Source of the DNA: Siphonodentalium dalli
Taxonomy: Eukaryota; Mollusca; Scaphopoda; Gadilida; Siphonodentaliidae
Reading direction: 5' to 3'
Assembly: GCA_032622095.1 (NCBI GenBank)
Contig: CP136068.1
Span: 617,607 to 681,606 of the forward strand
Length of the DNA stretch: 64,000 bases
Below the pieces are notes generated by a model, which saw only the letters and a program-made list of their open reading frames with translations, was not told where the DNA came from and did not search any database. This document shows, one piece after another, positions 31,430-46,600 of the stretch. Positions within the stretch are counted from its first letter, which is position 1. Each line of letters starts with the position of its first letter. A program made the translations under genes and the position numbers.

Positions 31430-34400
31430 ATGTGGTGGGGATACCTATATATGTATGTGGTGAGGATACCTATAGATGTGTGTGGCGGGGATACCTATAT
31501 ATGTGTGTGGTGGGGATACCTATATATGTGTGTGGTGGGGATACCTATAGATGTATGTGGTGGGGATACCTATATATATATGTGGTGTGGATACCTATAG
31601 ATGTATGTGGTGAGGATACCTATATATGTATGTGGTGGGGATACCTATATATGTATGTGGTGAGGATACCTATAGATGTATGTGGTGAGGATACCTATAT
31701 ATGTATGTGGTGGGGATACCTATATATGTGTGTGGTGGGAATACCTATATATGTATGTGGTGGTGATACCTATAGATGTGTGTGGTGGGGATACCTATAT
31801 GTGTGTGGGGGTGATACCTATATATGTATGTGGTGGTGATACCTATAGATGTGTGGTGGGGATACCTATATATATATGTGGTGGGGATACTATATATGTA
31901 TGTGGTGGGGATACCTATATATGTATGTGGTGGTGATACCTATGTGTGTGGTGGGGATACCTATATGTGTGTGGTGGTGATACCTATATATGTATGTGGT
32001 GGTGATTCCTATAGATGTGTGGTTGGGATACCTATATATGTATGTGGTGGGGATACCTATATATGTATGTGGTTGGGATACCTATGGATGTATATGGTGG
32101 GGATACCTATATATGTGTGAGGTGGTGATACCTATATATGTATGTGGTGGGGATATCTATAGATGTATGTGGTGGGGATACCTATATATGTATGTGGTGG
32201 GGATACCTATAGATGTATGTGGTGGGGATACCTATAGATGTATGTGGTGGGGATACCTATAGATGTGTGTGGTGGTGATACATATATATGTATGTGGTGG
32301 GGATACCTATAGATGTATGTGGTGGGGATACCTATATATGTATGTGGTGGGGATACCTATATATGTATGTGGTTGGAATACCTAAATATGTAATTGGTGG
32401 TGATACCTATATATGTGTGTGGTGTTGATACCTATATATGTGTGTGGTGGGGATACCTATATATGTGTGTGGCGGGGATACCTATATATATATGTGGTGG
32501 GGATACCTATATATGTATGTGGCGGGGATACCTATATATGTATGTGGTGGGGATACCTATATATGTATGTGGTGGGGATACCTATATGATTGTGGAGGTG
32601 ATACATATATATGTATGTGGTGGGGATACCTATATATGTATGTGGTGGGGATACCTATAGATGTATGTGGTGGTGATATCTATATATGTATGTGGTGGTG
32701 ATACTTATATATGTATGTGGTGGGGATACCTATATATGTATGTGGTGGTGATACTTATATATGTATGTGGTGGGGATACCTATATATGTGTGTGGTGGGG
32801 ATACATATATATGTATGTGGTGGGGATACCTATATATGTATGTGGTGGGGATACCTATATATGTATGTGGTGGTGATACCTATATATGTGTGTGGTGGGG
32901 ATACCTATATGTGTGTGGTGGTGATACCTATATATGTATGTGGTGGTGATTCCTATAGATGTGTGGTTGGGATACCTATATATGTATGTGGTGGGGATAC
33001 CTATATATGTATGTGGTGGGGATACCTATGGATGTATGTGGTGGGGATACCTATATATGTGTGAGGTGGTGATACCTATATATGTATGTGGTGGGGATAT
33101 CTATAGATGTATGTGGTGGGGATACCTATATATGTATGTGGTGGGGATACCTATAGATGTATGTGGTGGGGATACCTATAGATGTATGTGTTGGGGATAC
33201 CTATAGATGTGTGTGGTGGTGATACATATATATGTATGTGGTGGGGATACCTATAGATGTATGTGGTGGGGGATACCTATATATGTATGTGGTGGGGATA
33301 CCTATATATGTATGTGGTTGGGATACCTAAAAATGTATGTGGTGGTGATACCTATATATGTATGTGGTGGTGATACCTATATATGTATGTGGTGGTGATA
33401 CCTATATATGTATGTGGTGGGGATACCTATATATGTGTGTGGTGGGGATACCTATATATGTATGTGGTGGGGATACCTATATATGTATGTGCTGGGGATA
33501 CCTATATATGTATGTGGTGGGGATACCTATATATTTGAGTGGTGGTCATACCTATATATGTATGTGGTGGGGAGACCTATATATGAATGTGGCGGGGATA
33601 CCTATAGATGTGTATGGTGGGGATACCTATATATGTGTGTGGTGGTGATACATATAGATGTAAGTGGTGAGGATATCTATAGATGTGTGTGGTGGGGATA
33701 CCTATATATGTGTGTGGTGGGGAGAACTATATATGTGTGTGGCGGGAGGACATATAGATGTGTGTGGTGGGGATACCTATAAATGTGTGTGGTGGGGATA
33801 CCTATATATGTGTGTGGTGGGGATACCTATATATGTGTGTGGTGGGGAGAACTATATATGTGTGTGGCGGGAGGACATATAGATGTGTGTGGTGGGGATA
33901 CCTATAAATGTGTGTGGTGGGGATACCTATATATGTGTGTGGTGGGGATACCTATATATGTGTGTGGTGGGGATACCTATATATGTGTGTGGCGGGGATA
34001 CCTATATATGTATGTGGTGGGGAGACCTATATATGTGTGTGGCGGTGATACCTATATATGTATGTGGTTGGGATACATATGGATGTATGTGGTGGGGATA
34101 CCTATATATGTGTGAGGTGGTGATACCTATATATGTATGTGGTGGGGATATCTATAGATGTATGTGGTGGGGATACCTATATATGTATGTGGTGGGGATA
34201 CCTATAGATGTATGTTGTGGGGATACCTATAGATGTATGTGGTGGGGATACCTATAGATGTGTGTGGTAGTGATACATATATATGTATGTGGTGGGGATA
34301 CATATAGATGTGTGTGGTGAGGAGACCTATATATGTATGTGGTGGGGATACCTATATATGTGTGTTGTGGGGATACCTATAGATGTGTGTGGTGGTGATA

Positions 34401-36000
34401 CCTATATATGTATGTGGTGGGGATACCTATAGATGTGTGTGGTGGGGATACCTATATATGTATGTGGTGGGGATACCTATAGATGTATGCGGTGGGGATA
34501 CCTATATACGTATGTGGTGGTGATACCTATATATGTATGTGGTGGTGATACCTATATATGTGTTTGGCGGGGATACCTATAAATGTATGTGGTGGGGATA
34601 CCTATATATGTATGTGGTGGGGATACCTATAGATGTATGTGGTGGGGATACCTATAGATGTGTGTTGGTGATACCTATATATGTATGTGGTGGGGATGCC
34701 TATATATGTGTGTGGTGGTGATACCTATATATGTATGTGGTGGGGATACCTATAGATGTGTGGTGGTGACACCTATATATGTATGTGGTGGGGATGCCTA
34801 TATATGTGTGTGGTGGTGATACCTATATATGTATGTGGTGGTGATACCTATATATGTGTGCGGCGGGGATACCTATATATGTGTATGGTGGGGATACCTA
34901 TATATGTGTGTGGTGGGGATACCTATATATGTACGTGGTGGTGATACCTATATAAGTATGTGGTGGTGATACCTATATATGTGTGTGGTGGTGATACCTA
35001 TCTATGTGTGTGGTGGGGATACATATATATGTGTGTGGTGGGGATACCTATAGATGTATGTGGTGGGGATACCTATATATGTATGTGGTGGTGATACCTA
35101 TATATGTATGTGGTGGGGATACCTATATATGTATGTGGTGGGGATACCTATATATGTATGTGGTGGGGATACCTATAGATGTGTGTGGTGGGGATACCTA
35201 TAGATGTCTGTGGTGGGGATACCTATAAATGTGTGTGGTGGGGAGACCTATAGATGTATGTGGTGGGGATACCTATATATGTATGTGGTGGTGATACCTA
35301 TATATGTGTGTGGTGGGGATACCTATAGATGTGTGTGGCGGGGATACCTTTATATGTATGTGGTGGGGATACCTATATATGTAAGTGGTGGGATACCTTT
35401 ATATGTATGTGGTGGTAATACCTATAGATGTGTGTGGTGGTGATACATATAGTTGTGCCTGGCGGGGATACCTATAGATGTATGTGGTGGGGATACCTAT
35501 ATATGTATGTGGTGGGGATACCTATATATGTATGTGGTGGTGATACCTATAGATGTGTGTGGTGGTGATACCTATAGATGTGTGTGGTGGGGATACCTAT
35601 ATATGTATGTGGTGGGGATACCTATATATGTATGTGGTGGGGAGACCTATATATGTATGTGGTGGGGATACCTATATGTATGTGGTGGTGATACCTATAT
35701 ATGTATGTGATGGGAATACCTATAGATGTGTGTGGTGAGGAGACCTATTTATGTATGTGGTGGGGATACCTATATATGTATGTGGTGGGGATATCTATAG
35801 ATGTATGTGGTGGGGATACCTATATATGTATGTGGTGGGGATACCTATATATGTATGTGGTGGGGATACCTCTAGATGTATATGGTGGGGATACCTATAT
35901 ATGTATGTGGTGGGGATACCTATAGATGTGTGTGGTGGGGATACCTATATATGTATGTGGTGATGATACCTATATATGTATGTGGTGGTGATACCTATAT
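31430..36000 (+). repeat. Higher-order block B (left copy of a 7.6-kb-offset duplication)
   Basis: Matches about 39,060-43,690. The offset is 7,633-7,634 bp from 31,426 to about 34,260 and 7,684 bp from about 34,530 to 36,000; the 50-bp step corresponds to two extra monomers in the right copy. Markers include the double occurrence of the GGCGGGAGGACATATAG monomer at about 33,740-33,875 and 41,375-41,510. Confidence 0.72.
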
Positions 36001-39000
36001 ATGTGTTTGGCGGGGGATACCTATAAATGTATGTGGTGGGGATACCTATATATGTATGTGGTGGGGATACCTATAGATGTATGTGGTGGGGATACCTATT
36101 GATGTGTGTTGGTGATACCTATATATGTATGTGGTGGGGATGCCTATATATGTGTGTGGTGGTGATACCTATATATGTATGTGGTGGGGGATACCTATAG
36201 ATGTGTGGTGGTGACACCTATATATGTATGTGGTGGGGATGCCTATATATGTGTGTGGTGGTGATACCTATATATGTATGTGGTGGTGATACCTATATAT
36301 GTGTGCGGCGGGGATACCTATAAAAGTATGTGGTGGTGATACCTATATATGTGTGTGGTGGTGATACCTATCTATGTGTGTGGTGGGGATACATATATAT
36401 GTGTGTGGTGGGGATACCTATAGATGTATGTGGTGGGGATACCTATATATGTATGTGGTGGTGATACCTATATATGTATGTGGTGGGGATACCTATATAT
36501 GTATGTGGTGGGGATACCTATATATGTATGTGGTGGGGGATACCTATAGATGTGTGTGGTGGGGATACCTATATATGTATGTGGTGAGGATACCTATAGA
36601 TGTGTGTGGCGGGGATACCTATATATGTGTGTGGTGGGGATACCTATATATGTGTGTGGTGGGGATACCTATAGATGTATGTGGTGGGGATACCTATATA
36701 TATATGTGGTGTGGATACCTATAGATGTATGTGGTGAGGATACCTATATATGTATGTGGTGGGGATACCTATATATGTATGTGGTGAGGATACCTATAGA
36801 TGTATGTGGTGAGGATACCTATATATGTATGTGGTGGGGATACCTATATATGTGTGTGGTGGGAATACCTATATATGTATGTGGTGGTGATACCTATAGA
36901 TGTGTGTGGTGGGGATACCTATATGTGTGTGGGGGGTGATACCTATATATGTATGTGGTGGTGATACCTATAGATGTGTGGTGGGGATACCTATATATAT
37001 ATGTGGTGGGGATACCTATATATGTATGTGGTGGGGATACCTATATATGTATGTGGTGGTGATACCTATGTGTGTGGTGGGGATACCTATATGTGTGTGG
37101 TGGTGATACCTATATATGTATGTGGTGGTGATTCCTATAGATGTGTGGTTGGGATACCTATATATGTATGTGGTGGGGATACCTATATATGTATGTGGTT
37201 GGGATACCTATGGATGTATGTGGTGGGGATACCTATATATGTGTGAGGTGGTGATACCTATATATGTATGTGGTGGGGATATCTATAGATGTATGCGGTG
37301 GGGATACCTATATATGTATGTGGTGGGGATACCTATAGATGTATGTGGTGGGGATACCTATAGATGTATGTGGTGGGGATACCTATAGATGTGTGTGGTG
37401 GTGATACATATATATGTATGTGGTGGGGATACCTATAGATGTATGTGGTGGGGATACCTATATATGTATGTGGTGGGGATACCTATATATGTATGTGGTT
37501 GGAATACCTAAATATGTAATTGGTGGTGATACCTATATATGTGTGTGGTGTTGATACATATATATGTGTGTGGTGGGGATACCTATATATGTGTGTGGCG
37601 GGGATACCTATATATATATGTGGTGGGGATACCTATATATGTATGTGGCGGGGATACCTATATATGTATGTGGTGGGGATACCTATATATGTATGTGGTG
37701 GGGATACCTATATGATTGTGGAGGTGATACCTATATATGTATGTGGTGGGGATACCTATATATGTATGTGGTGGGGGATACCTATAGATGTATGTGGTGG
37801 TGATATCTATATATGTATGTGGTGGTGATACTTATATATGTATGTGGTGGGGATACCTATATATGTATGTGGTGGGGATACCTATATATGTATGTGGTGG
37901 GGATACCTATAGATGTATGTGGTGGTGATACCTATAGATGTGTGTGGTGGTGATACATATAGTTGTGCCTGGCGGGGATACCTATAGATGTATGTGGTGG
38001 GGATACCTATATATGTATGTGGTGGGGATACCTATATATGTATGTGGTGGTGATACCTATAGATGTGTGTGGTGGTGATACCTATAGATGTGTGTGGTGG
38101 GGATACCTATATATGTATGTGGTGGGGATACCTATATATGTATGTGGTGGGGAGACCTATATATGTATGTGGTGGGGATACCTATATGTATGTGGTGGTG
38201 ATACCTATATATGTATGTGATGGGAATACCTATAGATGTGTGTGGTGAGGAGACCTATTTATGTATGTGGTGGGGATACCTATATATGTATGTGGTGGGG
38301 ATATCTATAGATGTATGTGGTGGGGATACCTATATATGTATGTGGTGGGGATACCTATATATGTATGTGGTGGGGATACCTCTAGATGTATATGGTGGGG
38401 ATACCTATATATGTATGTGGTGGGGATACCTATAGATGTGTGTGGTGGGGATACCTATATATGTATGTGGTGATGATACCTATATATGTATGTGGTGGTG
38501 ATACCTATATATGTGTTTGGCGGGGATACCTATAAATGTATGTGGTGGGGATACCTATATATGTATGTGGTGGGGATACCTATAGATGTATGTGGTGGGG
38601 ATACCTATTGATGTGTGTTGGTGATACCTATATATGTATGTGGTGGGGATGCCTATATATGTGTGTGGTGGTGATACCTATATATGTATGTGGTGGGGAT
38701 ACCTATAGATGTGTGGTGGTGACACCTATATATGTATGTGGTGGGGATGCCTATATATGTGTGTGGTGGTGATACCTATATATGTATGTGGTGGTGATAC
38801 CTATATATGTGTGCGGCGGGGATACCTATAAAAGTATGTGGTGGTGATACCTATATATGTGTGTGGTGGTGATACCTATCTATGTGTGTGGTGGGGATAC
38901 ATATATATGTGTGTGGTGGGGATACCTATAGATGTATGTGGTGGGGATACCTATATATGTATTGTGGTGGTGATACCTATATATGTATGTGGTGGGGAAT

Positions 39001-39059
39001 ACCTATATATGTATGTGGTGGGGATACCTATATATGTATGTGGTGGGGATACCTATAGA

Positions 39060-42000
39060 TGTGTGTGGTGGGGATACCTATATATGTATGTGGTGAGGAT
39101 ACCTATAGATGTGTGTGGCGGGGATACCTATATATGTGTGTGGTGGGGATACCTATATATGTGTGTGGTGGGGATACCTTAGATGTATGTGGTGGGGATA
39201 CCTATATATATATGTGGTGTGGATACCCTATAGATGTATGTGGTGAGGATACCTATATATGTATGTGGTGGGGATACCTTTATATGTATGTGGTGAGGAT
39301 ACCTATAGATGTATGTGGTGAGGATACCTATATATGTATGTGGTGGGGATACCTATATATGTGTGTGGTGGGAATACCTATATATGTATGTGGTGGTGAT
39401 ACCTATAGATGTGTGTGGTGGGGATACCTATATGTGTGTGGGGGTGATACCTATATATGTATGTGGTGGTGATACCTATAGATGTGTGGTGGGGATACCT
39501 ATATATATATGTGGTGGGGATACCTATATATGTATGTGGTGGGGATACCTATATATGTATGTGGTGGTGATACCTATGTGTGTGGTGGGGATACCTATAT
39601 GTGTGTGGTGGTGATACCTATATATGTATGTGGTGGTGATTCCTATAGATGTGTGGTTGGGATACCTATATATGTATGTGGTGGGGATACCTATATATGT
39701 ATGTGGTTGGGATACCTATGGATGTATGTGGTGGGGATACCTATATATGTGTGAGGTGGTGATACCTATATATGTATGTGGTGGGGATATCTATAGATGT
39801 ATGCGGTGGGGATACCTATATATGTATGTGGTGGGGATACCTATAGATGTATGTGGTGGGGATACCTATAGATGTATGTGGTGGGGATACCTATAGATGT
39901 GTGTGGTGGTGATACATATATATGTATGTGGTGGGGATACCTATAGATGTATGTGGTGGGGATACCTATATATGTATGTGGTGGGGATACCTATATATGT
40001 ATGTGGTTGGAATACCTAAATATGTAATTGGTGGTGATACCTATATATGTGTGTGGTGTTGATACATATATATGTGTGTGGTGGGGATACCTATATATGT
40101 GTGTGGCGGGGATACCTATATATATATGTGGTGGGGATACCTATATATGTATGTGGCGGGGATACCTATATATGTATGTGGTGGGGATACCTATATATGT
40201 ATGTGGTGGGGATACCTATATGATTGTGGAGGTGATACCTATATATGTATGTGGTGGGGATACCTATATATGTATGTGGTGGGGATACCTATAGATGTAT
40301 GTGGTGGTGATATCTATATATGTATGTGGTGGTGATACTTATATATGTATGTGGTGGGGATACCTATATATGTATGTGGTGGTGATACTTATATATGTAT
40401 GTGGTGGGGATACCTATATATGTGTGTGGTGGGGATACATATATATGTATGTGGTGGGGATACCTATATATGTATGTGGTGGGGATACCTATATATGTAT
40501 GTGGTGGTGATACCTATATATGTGTGTGGTGGGGATACCTATATGTGTGTGGTGGTGATACCTATATATGTATGTGGTGGTGATTCCTATAGATGTGTGG
40601 TTGGGATACCTATATATGTATGTGGTGGGGATACCTATATATGTATGTGGTGGGGATACCTATGGATGTATGTGGTGGGGATACCTATATATGTGTGAGG
40701 TGGTGATACCTATATATGTATGTGGTGGGGATATCTATAGATGTATGTGGTGGGGATACCTATATATGTATGTGGTGGGGATACCTATAGATGTATGTGG
40801 TGGGGATACCTATAGATGTATGTGTTGGGGATACCTATAGATGTGTGTGGTGGTGATACATATATATGTATGTGGTGGGGATACCTATAGATGTATGTGG
40901 TGGGGGATACCTATATATGTATGTGGTGGGGATACCTATATATGTATGTGGTTGGAATACCTAAAAATGTATGTGGTGGTGATACCTATATATGTATGTG
41001 GTGGTGATACCTATATATGTATGTGGTGGTGATACCTATATATGTATGTGGTGGGGATACCTATATATGTGTGTGGTGGGGATACCTATATATGTATGTG
41101 GTGGGGATACCTATATATGTATGTGCTGGGGATACCTATATATGTATGTGGTGGGGATACCTATATATTTGAGTGGTGGTCATACCTATATATGTATGTG
41201 GTGGGGAGACCTATATATGAATGTGGCGGGGATACCTATAGATGTGTATGGTGGGGATACCTATATATGTGTGTGGTGGTGATACATATAGATGTAAGTG
41301 GTGAAGATATCTATAGATGTGTGTGGTGGGGATACCTATATATGTGTGTGGTGGGGAGAACTATATATGTGTGTGGCGGGAGGACATATAGATGTGTGTG
41401 GTGGGGATACCTATAAATGTGTGTGGTGGGGATACCTATATATGTGTGTGGTGGGGATACCTATATATGTGTGTGGTGGGGAGAACTATATATGTGTGTG
41501 GCGGGAGGACATATAGATGTGTGTGGTGGGGATACCTATAAATGTGTGTGGTGGGGATACCTATATATGTGTGTGGTGGGGATACCTATATATGTGTGAG
41601 GTGGGGATACCTATATATGTGTGTGGCGGGGATACCTATATATGTATGTGGTGGGGAGACCTATATATGTGTGTGGCGGTGATACCTATATATGTATGTG
41701 GTTGGGATACATATGGATGTATGTGGTGGGGATACCTATATATGTGTGAGGTGGTGATACCTATATATGTATGTGGTGGGGATATCTATAGATGTATGTG
41801 GTGGGGATACCTATATATGTATGTGGTGGGGATACCTATAGATGTATGTTGTGGGGATACATATAGATGTATGTGGTGGGGATACCTATAGATGTGTGTG
41901 GTAGTGATACATATATATGTATGTGGTGGGGATACATATAGATGTGTGTGGTGAGGAGACCTATATATGTATGTGGTGGGGATACCTATATATGTGTGTT

Positions 42001-43690
42001 GTGGGGATACCTATAGATGTGTGTGGTGGTGATACCTATATATGTATGTGGTGGGGATACCTATAGATGTGTGTGGTGGGGATACCTATATATGTATGTG
42101 GTGGGGATACCTATAGATGTATGCGGTGGGGATACCTATATACGTATGTGGTGGTGATACCTATAGATGTATGTGGTGGGGATACCTATATATGTATGTG
42201 GTGGTGATACCTATATATGTATGTGGTGGTGATACCTATATATGTGTTTGGCGGGGATACCTATAAATGTATGTGGTGGGGATACCTATATATGTATGTG
42301 GTGGGGATACCTATAGATGTATGTGGTGGGGATACCTATAGATGTGTGTTGGTGATACCTATATATGTATGTGGTGGGGATGCCTATATATGTGTGTGGT
42401 GGTGATACCTATATATGTATGTGGTGGGGATACCTATAGATGTGTGGTGGTGACACCTATATATGTATGTGGTGGGGATGCCTATATATGTGTGTGGTGG
42501 TGATACCTATATATGTATGTGGTGGTGATACCTATATATGTGTGCGGCGGGGATACCTATATATGTGTGTGGTGGGGATACCTATATATGTGTGTGGTGG
42601 GGATACCTATATATGTACGTGGTGGTGATACCTATATAAGTATGTGGTGGTGATACCTATATATGTGTGTGGTGGTGATACCTATCTATGTGTGTGGTGG
42701 GGATACATATATATGTGTGTGGTGGGGATACCTATAGATGTATGTGGTGGGGATACCTATATATGTATGTGGTGGTGATACCTATATATGTATGTGGTGG
42801 GGATACCTATATATGTATGTGGTGGGGATACCTATATATGTATGTGGTGGGGATACCTATAGATGTGTGTGGTGGGGATACCTATAGATGTCTGTGGTGG
42901 GGATACCTATAGATGTGTGTGGTGGGGAGACCTATAGATGTATGTGGTGGGGATACCTATATATGTATGTGGTGGTGATACCTATATATGTGTGTGGTGG
43001 GGATACCTATAGATGTGTGTGGCGGGGATACCTTTATATGTATGTGGTGGGGATACCTATATATGTAAGTGGTGGGATACATTTATATGTATGTGGTGGT
43101 AATACCTATAGATGTGTGTGGTGGTGATACATATAGTTGTGCCTGGCGGGGATACCTATAGATGTATGTGGTGGGGATACCTATATATGTATGTGGTGGG
43201 GATACCTATATATGTATGTGGTGGTGATACCTATAGATGTGTGTGGTGGTGATACCTATAGATGTGTGTGGTGGGGATACCTATATATGTATGTGGTGGG
43301 GATACCTATATATGTATGTGGTGGGGAGACCTATATATGTATGTGGTGGGGATACCTATATGTATGTGGTGGTGATACCTATATTTGTATGTGATGGGAA
43401 TACCTATAGATGTGTGTGGTGAGGAGACCTATTTATGTATGTGGTGGGGATACCTATATATGTATGTGGTGGGGATATCTATAGATGTATGTGGTGGGGA
43501 TACCTATATATGTATGTGGTGGGGATACCTATATATGTATGTGGTGGGGATACCTCTAGATGTATGTGGTGGGGATACCTATATATGTATGTGGTGGGGA
43601 TACCTATAGATGTGTGTGGTTGGGATACCTATATATGTATGTGGTGGTGATACCTATATATGTATGTGGTGGTGATACCTATATATGTGT
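39060..43690 (+). repeat. Higher-order block B' (right copy of the 7.6-kb-offset duplication)
   Basis: Right copy of the block at about 31,430-36,000. Its left part also matches about 36,550-37,860 at a 2,508-bp offset, so three related copies overlap here. Several single-base length differences between the 36.5-kb and 39-kb copies are described in the findings. Confidence 0.72.
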
Positions 43691-46600
43691 TTGGCGGGGA
43701 TACCTATAAATGTATGTGGTGGGGATACCTATATATGTATGTGGTGGGGATACCTATAGATGTATGTGGTGGGGATACCTATTGATGTGTGTTGGTGATA
43801 CCTATATATGTATGTGGTGGGGATGCCTATATATGTGTGTGGTGGGGATACCTATAGATGTGTGGTGGTGACAATACCTATAGATGTGTGGTGGTGACAC
43901 CTATATATGTATGTGGTGGGGATGCCTATATATGTGTGTGGTGGTGATACCTATATATGTATGTGGTGGTGATACCTATATATGTGTGCGGCGGGGATAC
44001 CTATATAAGTATGTGGTGGTGATACCTATATATGTGTGTGGGGGTGATACCTATCTATGTGTGTGGTGGGGATACATATATATGTGTGTGGTGGGGATAC
44101 CTATAGATGTATGTGGTGGGAATACCTATATATGTATGTGGTGGTGATACCTATATATGTATGTGGTGGGGATACCTATATATGTATGTGGTGGGGATAC
44201 CTATATATGTATGTGGTGGGGATACCTATAGATGTGTGTGGTGGGGATACCTATAGATGTCTGTGGTGGGGATACCTATAGATGTGTGTGGTGGGGAGAC
44301 CTATAGATGTATGTGGTGGGGATACCTATATATGTATGTGGTGGTGATACCTATATATGTGTGTGGTGGGGATACCTATAGATGTGTGTGGCGGGGATAC
44401 CTTTATATGTATGTGGTGGGGATACCTATATATGTAAGTGGTGGGATACCTTTATATGTATGTGGTGGTAATACCTATAGATGTGTGTGGTGGTGATACA
44501 TATAGTTGTGCCTGGCGGGGATACCTATAGATGTATGTGGTGGGGATACCTATATATGTATGTGTTGGGGATACCTATATATGTATGTGGTGGTGATACC
44601 TATAGATGTGTGTGGTGGTGATACCTATAGATGTGTGTGGTGGGGATACCTATATATGTATGTGGTGGGGATACCTATATATGTATGTGGTGGTGATACC
44701 TATATATGTGTGTGGTGGGGATACCTATAGATGTGTGTGGCGGGGATACCTATATATGTATGTGGTGGGGATACCTATATATGTCAGTGGTGGGATACCT
44801 TTATATGTATGTGGTGGTAATACCTATAGATGTGTGTGGTGGTGATACATATAGTTGTGCCTGGCGGGGATACCTATAGATGTATGTGGTGGGGATACCT
44901 ATATATGTATATGGTGGGGATACCTATATATGTATGTGGTGGTGATACCTATAGATGTGTGTGGTGGTGATACCTATAGATGTGTGTGGTGGGGATACCT
45001 ATATATGTATGTGGTGGGGATACCTATATATGTATGTGGTGGTAATACCTATAGATGTGTGTGGTGGTGATACCTATAGATGTGTGTGGTGGTGATACCT
45101 ATAGATGTGTGTGGCGGGGATACCTATATATGTATGTGGTGGGGATACCTATATATGTGTGTGGTGGGGATACCTATATATGTATGTGGCGGGAATACCT
45201 ATATATGTTTGTGGTGGGGATACCTATATATGTATGTGGTGGGGATTCCTATAGATGTATGTGGTGGTGATACCTATAGATGTATGTGTTGGGGATACCT
45301 ATATATGTGTGTGGTGGTGATAGCTATATATGTGTGTGGTGGGGATACCTATATATGTATGTGGTGGTGAGACCTATATATGTGTGTGGTGGTGATACCT
45401 ATAGATGTATGTGGTGGGGATACCTATATATGTGTGTGGTGGTGATACCTATATAAGTGTGTGGTGGGGATACCTATATATGTATGTGGTGGGGAGACCT
45501 ATATATGTATGTGGTGGGGATACCTATATGTATGTGGTGGTGATACCTATATATGTATGTGATGGGAATACCTATAGATGTGTGTGGTGAGGAGACCTAT
45601 TTATGCATGTGGTGGGGATACATATGGATGTGTGTGGTGAGGAGACCTATATATGTATGTGGTGGTGATACCTATATATGTGTGTGGTGGGGATACCTAT
45701 ATATGTATGTGGCGAGGATACCTATATATGTTTGTGGTGGGGATACCTATATATGTATGTGGTGGGGATTCCTATAGATGTATGTGTTGGTTATACCTGT
45801 AGATGTATGTGGTGGGGATACCTATATATGTGTGTGGTGGTGATACCTATATATGTGTGTGGTGCGGATACCTATATATGTATGTGGTGGTGAGACCTAT
45901 ATATGTGTGTGGTGGTGATACCTTTAGATGTATGTGGTGGGGATACCTATATATGTGTGTGGTGGTGAAACCTATATATGTGTGTGGTGGTGATACCTAT
46001 ATATGTATGTGGTGGGGAGACCTATATATGTATGTGGTGGGGATACCTATATGTATGTGGTGGTGATACATATATATGTATGTCATGGGAATACCTATAG
46101 ATGTGTGTGGTGAGGAGACCTATATATGTATGTGGTGGGGATACCTATATGTGTGTGGTGGTGATACCTAAATATGTATGTGGTGGGGATACATATAGAT
46201 GTGTGTAGTGAGGAGACCTTTATATGTATGTGGTGGGGATACCTATATATGTGTGTTGTGGGGATACCTATATATGTATGTGGTGGTGATACCTATATAT
46301 GTATGTGGTGGTGAGACCTATAGATGTATGTGGTGGGGATAGCTATATATGTATGTGGTGGTGATACCTATATATGTATGTGGTGGTGAGACCTATAGAT
46401 GTATGTGGTGGGGATACCAATATATGTATGTGGTGGTGATACCTAGATATGTATGTGGTGGTGAGACCTATAGATGTATGTGGTGGGGATACCTATATAT
46501 GTGTGTGGTGGGGATACCTATATATGTGTGTGGTGGGGATACCTATATATGTGTGTGGTGAGGAGACCTATATATGTATGTGGTGGGGATACCTATATAT

